A DNA stretch of 64,000 bases. It comes from Brevibacillus thermoruber 423 (GTDB lineage: Bacteria; Bacillota; Bacilli; Brevibacillales; Brevibacillaceae). Shown in pieces: positions 15,615-24,873 of this stretch. The DNA lies in the NCBI RefSeq assembly GCF_000454065.1, contig NZ_KE695653.1, forward strand, positions 54,057 through 118,056. The letters run 5' to 3'. Every line of letters begins with the position of its first letter. Positions within the stretch are counted from its first letter, which is position 1. Below the pieces are notes generated by a model, which ran no database searches, had not been told where the DNA came from, and saw nothing but the letters and a program-made list of their open reading frames with translations. A program made the position numbers and the translations under genes.

Positions 15615-18503
15615 TTATTTGTATTCGTAAGGCAACGCGTTACTTTCCTGGCCATCCGGGTTAATCACTTTTACATCTACAATACCTGGTGCACTTGCAG
15701 CAGGGATTTTAACTTTAAATCTGGTAGGGCCATACACGTAGACAGGTGATACCAAAGTCCCGCCAAAGGAAATTTTCATGTTAGGGTCAAATCCTGTACC
15801 ATCAACATACAGCAATGTTCCTCCACTTACCGGCCCACTCGTGGAGCTTAATTGTGTAATCGTTGGAGCGGGAGCAGTCGGTGGGTTGTCGTAGGTGAAA
15901 GTCGTCGAACCGGACTGGCCGGACGGCGTCGTCACCACAACTTGTACCGGTCCAGGAGCACTCCCCACCGGCATCTTGAATTTGAATCTGGTACTGCTGT
16001 AATAGTAATCAATCGGTACGACTTTTCCGTCTACCGTAAGAATCATATTTGGATCGAAATTTTCTCCATCTACATAAACAAGGTATCCACCTGATAGTGC
16101 ACCATTTCCAGGCGAAATTTTTGTAATTACCGGGGTAACTACCTGATAAGTATACCCTTGCGAAATTGTATAGCTTTGCCCGTCAGGATTGGTAATGGTA
16201 ACATCTACTGAACCAACAACTCCATCCGAGGATGGTGCTCTTACCTTGACTCTTGTCGAACCGTAATAATACTCAAGTTTTACCGTTTTACTGCCAAAAT
16301 TAACTGTTGCTCCATCTTGAAAGTTTTCACCGTCGATGTAAACCAGATTCCCCCCACTAGTTAAACCGGAATTGGGAGAGATTGAGGTAATCTTGGGTGC
16401 CGCTGCAGGAGGAGGGGTGACATAGGTATATCCCCCAGCTAATGTGCCAGATTGACCATCAGGATTTATAACCGTTACATCAACTGCTCCCGGTACTGAT
16501 GCTTGTGGAGCTCTTACTTTTAACTTTGCATCGGAATAGAAATACAGTACCGGCGCTTCAACCTGACCGAAATAGACCTTTACCCCGTTGACAAAGTTTT
16601 TCCCATCAATGTAGACAAGCTCTCCTCCCTGAGGCAGTCCACTATTCGGCGTAAGATTAGTAACCTCCGGTGCCGCAGCTTTTGGAGGCTCAACATAGGT
16701 ATAACCATTCGAATAGGCGGCAGTATCTCCATCTGGATTTACCACGATAACGTCAACCGATCCCGCAGTTACGGCTGCAGGCGATTTTACTTTGATCCTT
16801 ACATCCGAGTAATAGTAAAGGACAGGTGCTTCTGTATTACCAAAATAGACTTTCAGCCCTTGCGCAAAATTCTTCCCGTCAATATAGACGAGATCTCCAC
16901 CGATAGTAGACCCGGAATTGGGAGAGATATTTGTAATTTCAGGTTTTTGAACTACAAGCTGGTCGTACGTATAACCATCCGGAACGGTAACATTGGTTCC
17001 GTCGGGATTTTCTAACGCTACATCTACGGTACCGGAAGCAGTTCCAGCAGGAACAACTGCTTTAAGATACCCGGAGTTAACGAAAGTGACACTAGCAGGA
17101 ACGCCACCAAATTTCACAGTGACCCCACTCAAAAAATTCTTACCAGAGATAAGGACTGTGTTCCCTCCGGATAGCGGACCGTTTGCTGGAGAAATATTGG
17201 TCACCTCAGGTTGCGCATAGTAACGATATTTTCCAATTGCAGCTTGACCATCGTCGTTGCGCACCTCTACTTTAACTTCTCCCTGCGTCCCGGATGGCGC
17301 TATCACAGCGATTTGTTGTTCGTTAATGAATTGTACATTCGTTGCGCTATTTACTCCGAACTTTACTGTGACTCCCGGACGGAAATTATCGCCAGAGATG
17401 ATGACAGTCTCTCCCCCGTTTACGTGACCGCTATCACTGACAATGGAGTTAATAACGGGTGCCGGGTACTTCACCAAAATGCTGACAGGCGAAATCGTAT
17501 AATATCGTTTAGCTCCTGTATAATCCTTGTACGTAATATTTGAAGTAGTGGAAACATCGAAAGACCCTATCGGCGCCCCTTGTTTATGTCTGATTTTGTA
17601 CTTGAATGTTAATACGTCATTCTTTAGCTCAAGGAAATTCCACGTTAATGTGTTTCCTACAACGGTAGGTTGAGGAATATTGTCACTGTAGGAACCTGGT
17701 ACAATCTCAAACTGGGGTGCTACGATATCGGTCACAGTAACGTCATACGCACTTGCCAATCCAATTTCGTCCACAATTGCTTTATAGATCTCAGCCAAAC
17801 CGGTTGATCCCAAAACAAAATGGTGATGGTGAGCGGTGGTGGCCATTTCTTTCAACAAAAGATTTGGACCACTTGTATCAGGATTGTCTGTGGATAACAA
17901 CAAAGCAATTGTGTAAAATACAATTCCCTCATTCTTGGCCTCATTTGCCTTTTGTAATGCATATTCATATGCGCTGCCTTGAGGAACAGTAGCGTCACCA
18001 TCGGTCATCAATACGATGACAGGCTGTGCTTCAGATCGATGGTTGGCCAACAATTCCCTGGCTTTGTCAATTGCATCACCTGTAGCGGTTGCGCCATTGG
18101 CACTGAGCGTATCAATGTATGCCTTTGCAGCACCTGCATCTGTTGTCAGATCAAACTGTTTTGCATCCGAACTGAAATCGACAATTCCGACGCGATGCTT
18201 GGTAAAATCAATCAAATCAATGAATTGCTTGGCTGCCTCTTTCGCCGCATTCATCTTGTTTTCCTGCAGCATACTCCCTGATCGGTCGATGATCAGGATC
18301 ACGTCATTTGGTTTTACAACGTTTACTGGTGGAGTACCCTTTATGTTCAGGGTTACTTCTGCTTCTTCCTTAGTTGTGATTGATGTAGGGTTAACACTCT
18401 TGGATGCTGTCACATAGTTAGTGGCTGCACCGGCCGTAGGCAAGCCGCTAAATATAACGATCAGCGAAAAAAATACGAGTGCTATCTTCTTTATGACCTG
18501 CAT
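15615..18503 (-). CDS. secreted VWA-domain protein with seven IPT/TIG repeats
   Basis: A 962-residue exported surface protein. The signal peptide (about 1-27, ending GAAT) is followed by a von Willebrand A domain at about 68-250 with the MIDAS motif DRSGS (73-77) and TDGD, then a beta domain, then seven Ig-like IPT/TIG modules from about 350 to the end, each starting like P.ITNISPNSG..GG. No SLH, LPXTG or membrane anchor is visible. VWA plus IPT architecture suggests adhesion or a filament-associated role, but that is inference. It is coded between hag and the fliB scar, in the flagellar cluster, in the same direction. The modules are clearly homologous and may vary in number by recombination. 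Confidence 0.85.
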   Translation of the reverse strand: MQVIKKIALVFFSLIVIFSGLPTAGAATNYVTASKSVNPTSITTKEEAEVTLNIKGTPPVNVVKPNDVILIIDRSGSMLQENKMNAAKEAAKQFIDLIDFTKHRVGIVDFSSDAKQFDLTTDAGAAKAYIDTLSANGATATGDAIDKARELLANHRSEAQPVIVLMTDGDATVPQGSAYEYALQKANEAKNEGIVFYTIALLLSTDNPDTSGPNLLLKEMATTAHHHHFVLGSTGLAEIYKAIVDEIGLASAYDVTVTDIVAPQFEIVPGSYSDNIPQPTVVGNTLTWNFLELKNDVLTFKYKIRHKQGAPIGSFDVSTTSNITYKDYTGAKRYYTISPVSILVKYPAPVINSIVSDSGHVNGGETVIISGDNFRPGVTVKFGVNSATNVQFINEQQIAVIAPSGTQGEVKVEVRNDDGQAAIGKYRYYAQPEVTNISPANGPLSGGNTVLISGKNFLSGVTVKFGGVPASVTFVNSGYLKAVVPAGTASGTVDVALENPDGTNVTVPDGYTYDQLVVQKPEITNISPNSGSTIGGDLVYIDGKNFAQGLKVYFGNTEAPVLYYYSDVRIKVKSPAAVTAGSVDVIVVNPDGDTAAYSNGYTYVEPPKAAAPEVTNLTPNSGLPQGGELVYIDGKNFVNGVKVYFGQVEAPVLYFYSDAKLKVRAPQASVPGAVDVTVINPDGQSGTLAGGYTYVTPPPAAAPKITSISPNSGLTSGGNLVYIDGENFQDGATVNFGSKTVKLEYYYGSTRVKVRAPSSDGVVGSVDVTITNPDGQSYTISQGYTYQVVTPVITKISPGNGALSGGYLVYVDGENFDPNMILTVDGKVVPIDYYYSSTRFKFKMPVGSAPGPVQVVVTTPSGQSGSTTFTYDNPPTAPAPTITQLSSTSGPVSGGTLLYVDGTGFDPNMKISFGGTLVSPVYVYGPTRFKVKIPAASAPGIVDVKVINPDGQESNALPYEYK

Positions 18504-18570
18504 GCACGTACCCCCTCTTACTAAAATTAAGCATAATATTCAATTAAGTTGAAAATCTTTTGCACTTAAG

Positions 18571-18606
18571 AAAGAGACCCTAGGAATTGTCCTAAGGCCT
18601 CTTTTT
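18571..18606 (-). terminator. terminator of hag
   Basis: Minus strand: AAAGAGGCCTTAGG-acaatt-CCTAGGGTCTCTTT followed by CTT, 19 bases after the flagellin stop. Confidence 0.8.
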
Positions 18607-18624
18607 CACACTGTAAAAGAGTGA

Positions 18625-19437
18625 TTAGCGGAGGAGTTGGAGTACTCCTTGCGGCTGTTGGTTTGCTTGAGCCAGCATCGCTTGAGCGGCTTGCGTCAAG
18701 ATGTTGTTCTTCGTGAACTCCATCATTTCTTTCGCCATGTCTACGTCGCGGATGCGGGACTCTGCAGCAGTCAGGTTCTCTGCGGAAGCTCCCAGGTTGT
18801 TGATGGTATGCTCCAGACGGTTTTGGTATGCACCCAATTTTGCACGTTCATCGGAAACGAGTTTGAGTGCGTTATCCAGGGCAGTGATTGCACTATCAGC
18901 GCCTGATTGAGTACTAATGTCAATTGTATCAATGCTCAGAGCCGCTGCAGACATATCATTAATATCCAATGTAATTGCTTGACCAGCGTTAGCACCGATG
19001 TGGAATACTTTACCCGTGAAGCCACCGTTTAACAACTGTGCAGTGTTAAACTCGGTGTCGGTAGCAATACGATCAATTTCGTCGATCAATTCTGCTACCT
19101 CTGCCTGCAGGTTTGCGCGATCGTCGGCAGTATTGGTATCGTTGGCAGCTTGGACCGACAGTTCACGCATGCGTTGCACAATGGCGTGAACTTCAGTCAA
19201 TGCACCCTCAGCTGTTTGAATCAGAGAGATACCATCCTGCGCGTTGCGGCTGGCTTGCTCCAGACCGCGGATTTGACCGCGCATTTTCTCGGAGATCGCC
19301 AGACCAGCAGCATCGTCACCGGCGCGGTTGATCCGGTAGCCAGAAGACAGCTTTTCAATGTTTTTCGCAGCATTGCTGTTGTTAAAAGACAGTTGACGAT
19401 GAGTGTTGTACGCAGAAATGTTGTGATTGATACGCAT
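18625..19437 (-). CDS. hag: flagellin
   Basis: Filament subunit of 270 residues. It has the conserved N-terminal domain ([17 protein letters not shown] ... [23 protein letters not shown]) and C-terminal domain ([35 protein letters not shown]); the variable middle is short, as in Bacillus Hag. Start 19437 has GGAGG seven bases upstream; a frame extension to 19527 is not homologous. A sigma-D-type promoter and CsrA-like sites lie in the ~110-base leader. csrA-fliW, coded upstream, would control its translation by partner switching. A hairpin terminator follows. Confidence 0.97.
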   Translation of the reverse strand: MRINHNISAYNTHRQLSFNNSNAAKNIEKLSSGYRINRAGDDAAGLAISEKMRGQIRGLEQASRNAQDGISLIQTAEGALTEVHAIVQRMRELSVQAANDTNTADDRANLQAEVAELIDEIDRIATDTEFNTAQLLNGGFTGKVFHIGANAGQAITLDINDMSAAALSIDTIDISTQSGADSAITALDNALKLVSDERAKLGAYQNRLEHTINNLGASAENLTAAESRIRDVDMAKEMMEFTKNNILTQAAQAMLAQANQQPQGVLQLLR

Positions 19438-19443
19438 GTACAA

Positions 19444-19477
19444 TTCCTCCTTGAGTGTGAAAAGCCACGTCCCTGTG
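19444..19477 (-). promoter_or_regulatory. candidate CsrA-binding sites in the hag leader
   Basis: Two GGA motifs lie in the leader RNA: CACAGGGACGTG (19466-19477), where CAC/GTG can pair and expose GGGA in the loop, and AAGGAGGAA (19444-19452), which is the hag ribosome site. This two-site layout matches the CsrA repression of hag known in B. subtilis. Confidence 0.6.
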
Positions 19478-19543
19478 ACCTTTAGTTTAATTCTTTGGGC
19501 AATCACGCAATCGCGCGCTTGCGTCATCGCCCCTTACATTTCT

Positions 19544-19572
19544 GTTATCGGTAGAGCAGAGAGATTTTTTTA
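19544..19572 (-). promoter_or_regulatory. sigma-D-type promoter of hag
   Basis: Minus strand: CTAAA, spacer, ACCGATAA, close to the sigma-D consensus TAAA-N15-GCCGATAT with one extra spacer base. It lies just upstream of the hag leader. Confidence 0.75.
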
Positions 19573-19610
19573 GTGCTTTTTTCTTATTTTTTTACAAAAA
19601 ATCGGACGCG

Positions 19611-19859
19611 TCACTTCTCGCCTGATTCCCCTTCTGTTTCGCCTGACCACTTCTTCAGTGTCGTCCAATCCAGCTTTGTCTGGGCGGCCAATTTGTTTTC
19701 CTCCTGAATCGCCATGTAAATCTCTTTCCGATAGATTCCCGTCTCTTTGGGAGCTTCAATGCCGATCCTGACAACATCTCCCTCAATCCCGATAATCTTA
19801 ATCTCGATGGCGTCCCCGATCATGATCGATTCGTTTTTCTTTCGGGATAAGACTAACAT
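19611..19859 (-). CDS. csrA: carbon storage regulator CsrA
   Basis: CsrA is an RNA-binding homodimer that represses translation of hag. The 82-residue product has the canonical core [48 protein letters not shown] with the conserved RNA-contact residues L4/R6 and the R44 region, plus a C-terminal tail of about 25 residues as in Bacillus. GTGAGCGC lies before the start. It is coded eight bases after fliW, so they are likely one transcript, and immediately upstream of hag. Confidence 0.97.
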   Translation of the reverse strand: MLVLSRKKNESIMIGDAIEIKIIGIEGDVVRIGIEAPKETGIYRKEIYMAIQEENKLAAQTKLDWTTLKKWSGETEGESGEK

Positions 19860-19867
19860 GCGCTCAC

Positions 19868-20287
19868 CTACTCCCTCACCGCAGTTTGCTGCAGTTGAAA
19901 CAGGGGCTGCCGCAAACTGTAGGGTTCGTGCTCAAGGACCAGTTGTTTTGCCTTGCCATTGTCTTGATTGACGACAATCGGAGCTTTCAGGTTTACGGTC
20001 ACATGACCGCCTTCCCGCAGCGTGATGATATTCGCGACAAAGATACGGGTGTCTTCCGTAATGTCCAACATCTTTTTACTGTGGCTGTCCAGTTCGAATT
20101 CATAGTCTTTAAAATAGGCGAACGGGTCGACCAACCAAAAGCCAATCCGCTCATCTTCCAACGATTGAAGCGAAAAAAAACAACTCCCCGGTTCTTCCTG
20201 GGTTAATTGGAAGAACCGGAGATCGTAAAACCCTGGTAATCCTTCTTCAAAGAAGAGCTTTGCCAGCTCCCTTTTGCTATCAGCCAT
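19868..20287 (-). CDS. fliW: flagellar assembly factor FliW
   Basis: FliW binds either flagellin or CsrA; when flagellin is exported, FliW is free to sequester CsrA and relieve hag repression. The 139-residue product shows the family pattern [18 protein letters not shown], then [18 protein letters not shown] and [35 protein letters not shown]. It is followed by csrA eight bases later and preceded by the yviE-like gene, the standard order. No separate promoter is evident. Confidence 0.95.
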   Translation of the reverse strand: MADSKRELAKLFFEEGLPGFYDLRFFQLTQEEPGSCFFSLQSLEDERIGFWLVDPFAYFKDYEFELDSHSKKMLDITEDTRIFVANIITLREGGHVTVNLKAPIVVNQDNGKAKQLVLEHEPYSLRQPLFQLQQTAVRE

Positions 20288-20327
20288 TGTTGACAGCTCC
20301 TTCCCTGCTGCGATACTGCTTTGCTAT

Positions 20328-20906
20328 TCACAGCTTCCTGTCCACATTCAACCCGACAAAATCAATTTTCAAGCTGTTCCACTGGCGAATGTATCCTTCA
20401 ACTTTACCTGGTGTATAATTGTGAATAGGCTTTTTGATTTCGGGATTCATCTGCACGCCGCCTATCTGCACATTAATCTCAGGTCGCCGAGCCTCATAAT
20501 GAATGTCCACGCCATCCCCTACCAGCGATCCCTCAGCAATAATCTCCGTATTGTGGTAGATGACGCTTTCTTCAAAGGCGATATCGGCAATCGGATTTCC
20601 CCTATTCTCAATCGCCCGGAGGCGGTCCCCCTCCTCGCTTATTTGGGCGATTGCCTCCATCGCTTTCTGGTAGCCGTATTCCGCGTTGTCCCGTGATCTG
20701 CGGAGGGGACCGCGCAGGTCGATGTTGGCCTGGGCCTCCGAGGTGTCAATGGTAAGAACTCCTTTAGGCTGGCGAATCTCCAGAACAGCGGGCTCTTGAT
20801 GCAAGTTTAGCTCGGCACGTGGCTGCCGGATTTCCTGCACCGGCTTGGTTATCTGCAAGCCCAACTTGGCGAAAGTCTGCTGTAACCGAATCTGTGGTAC
20901 CTGCAC
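20328..20906 (-). CDS. yviE: YviE-like protein (DUF6470) of the flgL-fliW operon
   Basis: A 192-residue protein of unknown molecular function, conserved between flgL and fliW in Bacillales. It begins MQVPQIRLQQTFAKLGLQITKP and has the family features QPRAELNLHQEPAVLEI, STIDT-like IDTSEAQANIDLRGP and the C-terminal GYIRQWNSLKIDFVGLNVDRKL. It has no signal peptide and no membrane helix. It lies 26 bases after flgL and 40 before fliW, so it is cotranscribed with hook-filament junction and flagellin-control genes. Confidence 0.85.
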   Translation of the reverse strand: MQVPQIRLQQTFAKLGLQITKPVQEIRQPRAELNLHQEPAVLEIRQPKGVLTIDTSEAQANIDLRGPLRRSRDNAEYGYQKAMEAIAQISEEGDRLRAIENRGNPIADIAFEESVIYHNTEIIAEGSLVGDGVDIHYEARRPEINVQIGGVQMNPEIKKPIHNYTPGKVEGYIRQWNSLKIDFVGLNVDRKL

Positions 20907-20932
20907 GGTCGCTTCCTCCTACCTCTTACCCT

Positions 20933-21823
20933 TTAGCGGAGAAAGTCCAACAGCGACGGCTGAATGATGCGGGCGCCTGCTCCCAAAGCTGCACGGTGTA
21001 CATTCTCTTGGGTTTTCAAATCGGTAATGACCTTGGCAATATCGGCGTCTTCATTCTCGGACATCAGTTCGGTTATGGTAACACCCTCGGTGAGGAGGCG
21101 ATCTTCAATCAGATCGACACGGTTTTGACGCGCGCCCAATGCGGCCCTCTCCCGCACCATGTTGTCAATTTGACTCGTCATATCGTCCAAATATTGAGTG
21201 ACTGGCTGACCATTGCTTAGATCGGTAATGATTTTGTCCAAAAGTTTAAATACGTTGTTGGCCGGATCGGGATAATTAAAGACCGCCTGACCGTTTGGAT
21301 TGATCGGGAGAAAGATTTGCTGCGATACTTCCAACGTAATCTGTTCGGCGTTCGTATTGGTAAAATCCCCTGTTGCTTTGTCATATGGAGGTGTTAATGT
21401 ATCCGTTCCGGCAAAAATATACCGTCCGTTGATCGTCTGATTGGCCACGGTACCCAGATGGTCTTTTAGTTGGGCGATCTCCGTGGCCATTGCTTTTAAC
21501 GAGTCAGGACCCAAAGCAGGGTCACCGGAGTAGATCAACAGCTCACGTACCCGTTGGAGAACATTATTGCCCTCCTCCAGCGCCTTGTCCGACATTTCCA
21601 ACCAGGAACGCGCCTGGTTCAGGTTGCTGACGTACTGCTCATTTTCGATCACAGCCGACCGGTAATACACCGCTCTCGCGGCGATTACGGGATCATCCGA
21701 AGGTTTGGAAATTTTTTTTCCCGACGAGAGCTGCTCCTGCAGCTTGTTCATGTTTCCCATGGAATTGTGCAAGTTACGAAGCATATTATTGTTTAACATG
21801 TTCTGCGTCACGCGCATTGCCAT
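20933..21823 (-). CDS. flgL: flagellar hook-associated protein 3 (FlgL)
   Basis: Hook-filament junction protein. The 296-residue product has the flagellin-like N-terminus (MRVTQNMLNNNMLRNLHNSMGNMNKLQEQLSSGKKISKPSDDPVIAAR) and C-terminal helix (DADIAKVITDLKTQENVHRAALGAGARIIQPSLLDFLR). The start at 21823 (MAMRVTQ) has GGGG upstream; the second ATG is an alternative. It follows flgK by 34 bases. Length is normal. Confidence 0.96.
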   Translation of the reverse strand: MAMRVTQNMLNNNMLRNLHNSMGNMNKLQEQLSSGKKISKPSDDPVIAARAVYYRSAVIENEQYVSNLNQARSWLEMSDKALEEGNNVLQRVRELLIYSGDPALGPDSLKAMATEIAQLKDHLGTVANQTINGRYIFAGTDTLTPPYDKATGDFTNTNAEQITLEVSQQIFLPINPNGQAVFNYPDPANNVFKLLDKIITDLSNGQPVTQYLDDMTSQIDNMVRERAALGARQNRVDLIEDRLLTEGVTITELMSENEDADIAKVITDLKTQENVHRAALGAGARIIQPSLLDFLR

Positions 21824-21857
21824 ACTTGATCCCCCTACGACAGCTATTCACAAACGA

Positions 21858-23336
21858 CTACAGTCCTACGCGTCCCATTCCGTTAATAATCCTGTCCAAA
21901 ACTTCATCCACACTGGTCATTGCACGTGCGGAAGCATTGTACGCTTGCTGGTATTTCACCAAATTCGACAGCTCTTCGTCGATGGAAACACCGGACACGG
22001 ACTGTCTTTGGGAATCCACCATGCCGACCAGCGTCTCGGAGTTTTTCTGATTGCGGGCCGCTTCCTGCCCGTTGACACCCAGTTGACCGATGGTGTATCG
22101 ATAGAAGTCATCCAGCGTCGTTGCTTCTTTAAAATCATTGGGCCCGGTACCTGGCGGAATCACTTTGAACTTGATTGCCGCAATCGCCAGAGCATTTTCA
22201 TTGTTGCCCATCGAGCCTTTGCCACTTGCATCCGGCTTGGCAGCGGCTATGTTATCCAGACTCGCAAGAATCGCCGGGTTGATCGCGATTCGATTGGCTC
22301 CAGCAGGATCAGCGCTCCCCCCAGTAACTGCATCGACAAACAGCGGAATGGCCGAAGATGCGCTTCCGTTGCGGATGTCGGTTAACGTAAGCCCCGTTTT
22401 GTGGACATTATTGATCTCTTTCGTCAGGTTAATGGCCAAAAGATCGAGCTGCTTCAGGGTGTCAGGTATGATTTTGTCACGCGCTTCCACCAGCCCCGCC
22501 AAGCTTCCCTGCGTCGGAACGAACGCCGCCCCGCCCAGCGCAATATCGTAGAAGCCAGTCACCGCGTTTTTGGTCGCCGCCATCGGTACAGCCGTCCTGC
22601 CGGTTACCAAGTCCTTGCCTTCAATCTGTATGTTTACCATGCCGTTTTCAGCTTGGATCACTTTTACGTCGGTCAGCTTGGACAATTTGTCGATCAATAC
22701 ATCGCGCTGGTCGTACAAATCGTTGGGCGCATATCCATGCGGAACTACGTCACTGATCATTGTGTTCAAGTGGGCGATTTGACTGGCGAGAGAGTTGATT
22801 TCCTGTACTTTGACGCTTATCACGTTGTCAAAGTCACGTTGAATATCCAGCAAATGATTATAGGTATTGGCAAACGTTTCTGCTACCGCTATTGAACGTT
22901 CACGTACGACCGCCCGTGCGGATGGATCGGCCGCATCTTTGGACAGATCCTGCCACGCCTGCCACATCTGGTCCATGACCTTCTGCAGGCCGGTATCCGA
23001 CGGTTCTTGCAAAATCGATTCGATCTTGTTCAGGGCGTCCAACTTCACTTCCCAGTACCCAAGCGTCTTGTTCTCTTTCCGATACTGGAGATCCAAAAAA
23101 TCTTCGCGCAGACGTTGAATGTCGCTTGCCATAACCCCAGTCCCCAGCAGTCCTGCCTCTCTGTTCATGTGCATGCCTACATAGGGGATGCCGGGTGTGG
23201 CCACCATGTTTACCCGTTGACGAGTGTACCCTTCCGTATTGGCGTTGGCGATGTTGTGGCCGGTGGTATTCAATGCCGCCTGTTGGGCAAAAAGCCCGCG
23301 TTTGCTCACTTCCAGCCCGTGAAATGTAGAACGCAT
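21858..23336 (-). CDS. flgK: flagellar hook-associated protein 1 (FlgK)
   Basis: The first hook-filament junction protein, 492 residues. The N-terminal rod/hook motif is visible (FHGLEVSKRGLFAQQAALNTTGHNIANANTEGYTRQRV), and so is the C-terminal helix (SIDEELSNLVKYQQAYNASARAMTSVDEVLDRIINGMGRVGL). It lies 12 bases after flgN, and AGAGGTG precedes the ATG. The chaperone FlgN is coded just upstream, as usual. Confidence 0.97.
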   Translation of the reverse strand: MRSTFHGLEVSKRGLFAQQAALNTTGHNIANANTEGYTRQRVNMVATPGIPYVGMHMNREAGLLGTGVMASDIQRLREDFLDLQYRKENKTLGYWEVKLDALNKIESILQEPSDTGLQKVMDQMWQAWQDLSKDAADPSARAVVRERSIAVAETFANTYNHLLDIQRDFDNVISVKVQEINSLASQIAHLNTMISDVVPHGYAPNDLYDQRDVLIDKLSKLTDVKVIQAENGMVNIQIEGKDLVTGRTAVPMAATKNAVTGFYDIALGGAAFVPTQGSLAGLVEARDKIIPDTLKQLDLLAINLTKEINNVHKTGLTLTDIRNGSASSAIPLFVDAVTGGSADPAGANRIAINPAILASLDNIAAAKPDASGKGSMGNNENALAIAAIKFKVIPPGTGPNDFKEATTLDDFYRYTIGQLGVNGQEAARNQKNSETLVGMVDSQRQSVSGVSIDEELSNLVKYQQAYNASARAMTSVDEVLDRIINGMGRVGL

Positions 23337-23348
23337 ATAGACACCTCT

Positions 23349-23849
23349 TTACGCTTTTTTATTGAATAGCGTCCGGCTTGTGTGACGATATGTATCCGCC
23401 GCCGGATTTCCGTAGATATAGTCATCCTCCGGCGCATCCGTGATCAGGTTGAGCGTCATGTTGACAAAAGAAAGGGACTGTTCCAACAACTGCTGATTGA
23501 GCTCGTTGGCATCCCGCAGTTCAGAGACAATCCGCATCAGTTCGTCGCGGTACGTGGTCAGACGCATCTTCTCTTCCGCGCTGGTCGTCAGCTTGATCAG
23601 GTCGGAAATCGTGCCGTTGTCCCGGGTGAAACCCAGGGAAGCGAACAAGTGGGCCACCACGGCCTGGCGGGCCTCCTCGGCGCTGCCGACGGCCTTGATC
23701 AGTTTCTGTTCCTGCTTGGTGATGGCCACCAGTTCGTCCACGTTCCCCTTGATCAGCACGTCCTTTTTTTGTACGGCGAGCGTATACAGCGCCTTGTGCA
23801 GTTGGATCAAGTTGTCGAGCAGCTCGTAGAGTTCATGCCACTTCGTCAT
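23349..23849 (-). CDS. flgN: FlgN-family export chaperone
   Basis: A helical 166-residue cytoplasmic chaperone for FlgK and FlgL, corresponding to YvyG of Bacillus. Features are the N-terminal helix WHELYELLDNLIQLHKALYTLAVQKKDVLIKGNVDELVAITKQEQKLIKAVG and a long central coiled coil ending at SLSFVNMTLNLITDAP. It is placed between flgM and flgK, 12 bases from flgK, so it is almost certainly cotranscribed with its client genes. Confidence 0.92.
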   Translation of the reverse strand: MTKWHELYELLDNLIQLHKALYTLAVQKKDVLIKGNVDELVAITKQEQKLIKAVGSAEEARQAVVAHLFASLGFTRDNGTISDLIKLTTSAEEKMRLTTYRDELMRIVSELRDANELNQQLLEQSLSFVNMTLNLITDAPEDDYIYGNPAADTYRHTSRTLFNKKA

Positions 23850-23893
23850 GAGGCCACCTCAGCTTTCCTCTCGAGGTTGTCGCGCTGCATCCC

Positions 23894-24169
23894 TTACAGC
23901 TTCCGCCAGAAGGACAGGATCTTGTCGGCGATCTTGTCGCTGGGAACGAGGTACGTCCCTTCCTCCACCTGCTTTTTTAAGCGCTGTATCTTTTCCCGGC
24001 GCGCGGGAGAGTCGGGGTCCTCCACCTGCTTCAGCATCTCCAGGGCTTCCGCCGAAATGTTCACTTCGTCCTTGCCCATGGACACCTTTCGCTCTTTGCC
24101 GACCGGCGTCTGACCCGTTTTGCTGTAGGCGTTTATCATTCCCGTGCGGTTCGGTTCCTGTATGCGCAT
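23894..24169 (-). CDS. flgM: anti-sigma-D factor FlgM
   Basis: FlgM holds sigma-D inactive until the hook-basal body is complete. The 91-residue product starts MRIQEPNRTGMINAYSKTG and has the family core DEVNISAEALEMLKQ and the C-terminal sigma-binding helices (ARREKIQRLKKQVEEGTYLVPSDKIADKILSF). The start at 24169 is set by homology; the frame is open to 24283 without family similarity. It is 44 bases upstream of flgN. A terminator at 24252 separates it from yvyF, so it must have its own promoter. Confidence 0.95.
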   Translation of the reverse strand: MRIQEPNRTGMINAYSKTGQTPVGKERKVSMGKDEVNISAEALEMLKQVEDPDSPARREKIQRLKKQVEEGTYLVPSDKIADKILSFWRKL

Positions 24170-24251
24170 CTGAAAAACCATCCTCTCAATCCAAACAGAC
24201 ATAAAAGACTGGGGAGCAGGATCGCTCCATATCCTCATCTGAACAACAAAA

Positions 24252-24280
24252 CCGATGATACTTCTTAGTAGTATCATCGG
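24252..24280 (-). terminator. terminator between yvyF and flgM
   Basis: Minus strand: CCGATGATACT-actaaga-AGTATCATCGG followed by TTTTGTTGTT. A perfect 11-bp stem. Confidence 0.88.
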
Positions 24281-24317
24281 CAAAATGTCGGCGATCGATT
24301 AGTTTTTTCCGCGAAAA

Positions 24318-24746
24318 CTATTCGTCACGATTCGGCTTTCTTCGATAGGTAGCCTCCGCCAAGCGGATCCTCTTTTCTTCTTCCAGGCGCCGCTCAACGT
24401 CAAGATCCTGCACGATATCCCGCTGCAGATGCTTGGTGCAGTCGTCACAATACTGTCCGCTGCGAATCAAGGACCCGCATCTCTCGCACGGATATCCCAT
24501 GTTGGGGTTGTTGGCGATGGAGATTCGTCTCTCTCTGATGAATCGGGTAATCTGTTTAACGGAAACCCCGGTTGCTTCACTGAGCTGATAGATCGTCGCC
24601 CCCCGGTTTTCCCGCTTCCGCAGATAGGAGGCGCACCGTTCATACTCTTTTTCGATCGTCTGATGACATGTGGGGCAAATATCGCGAACGACCTGCACAA
24701 ACAGGGCACCGCAGCGCGAGCAGTTAGACAGTTTGCCCAGCGACAT
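24318..24746 (-). CDS. yvyF: YvyF-like flagellar-operon zinc-ribbon protein (TIGR03826 type)
   Basis: A 142-residue cytoplasmic protein conserved next to flgM in Bacillales; its biochemical role is unknown. It carries two zinc-ribbon-type pairs at the N-terminus (CSRCG and CPTC), a central helix-turn-helix-like part (QLSEATGVSVKQITRFIRERRI), and two more Cys pairs (CERCG and CDDC). ATG 24746 has GGAG eight bases upstream. Regulation of motility has been suggested for the Bacillus protein. It lies between comFC and flgM, closed by a strong terminator. Confidence 0.88.
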   Translation of the reverse strand: MSLGKLSNCSRCGALFVQVVRDICPTCHQTIEKEYERCASYLRKRENRGATIYQLSEATGVSVKQITRFIRERRISIANNPNMGYPCERCGSLIRSGQYCDDCTKHLQRDIVQDLDVERRLEEEKRIRLAEATYRRKPNRDE

Positions 24747-24873
24747 AAGCACAACTCCTTTTATCTCCCCGTTCTTGCTCTTGATGTTCTTCCCGCTGTA
24801 CTTCCATCATAGCGTATTTTTTCCAAGATGGCTATCAAGAGAATCTGACAGAGTTGTGAGACGGCCGGCCGTT

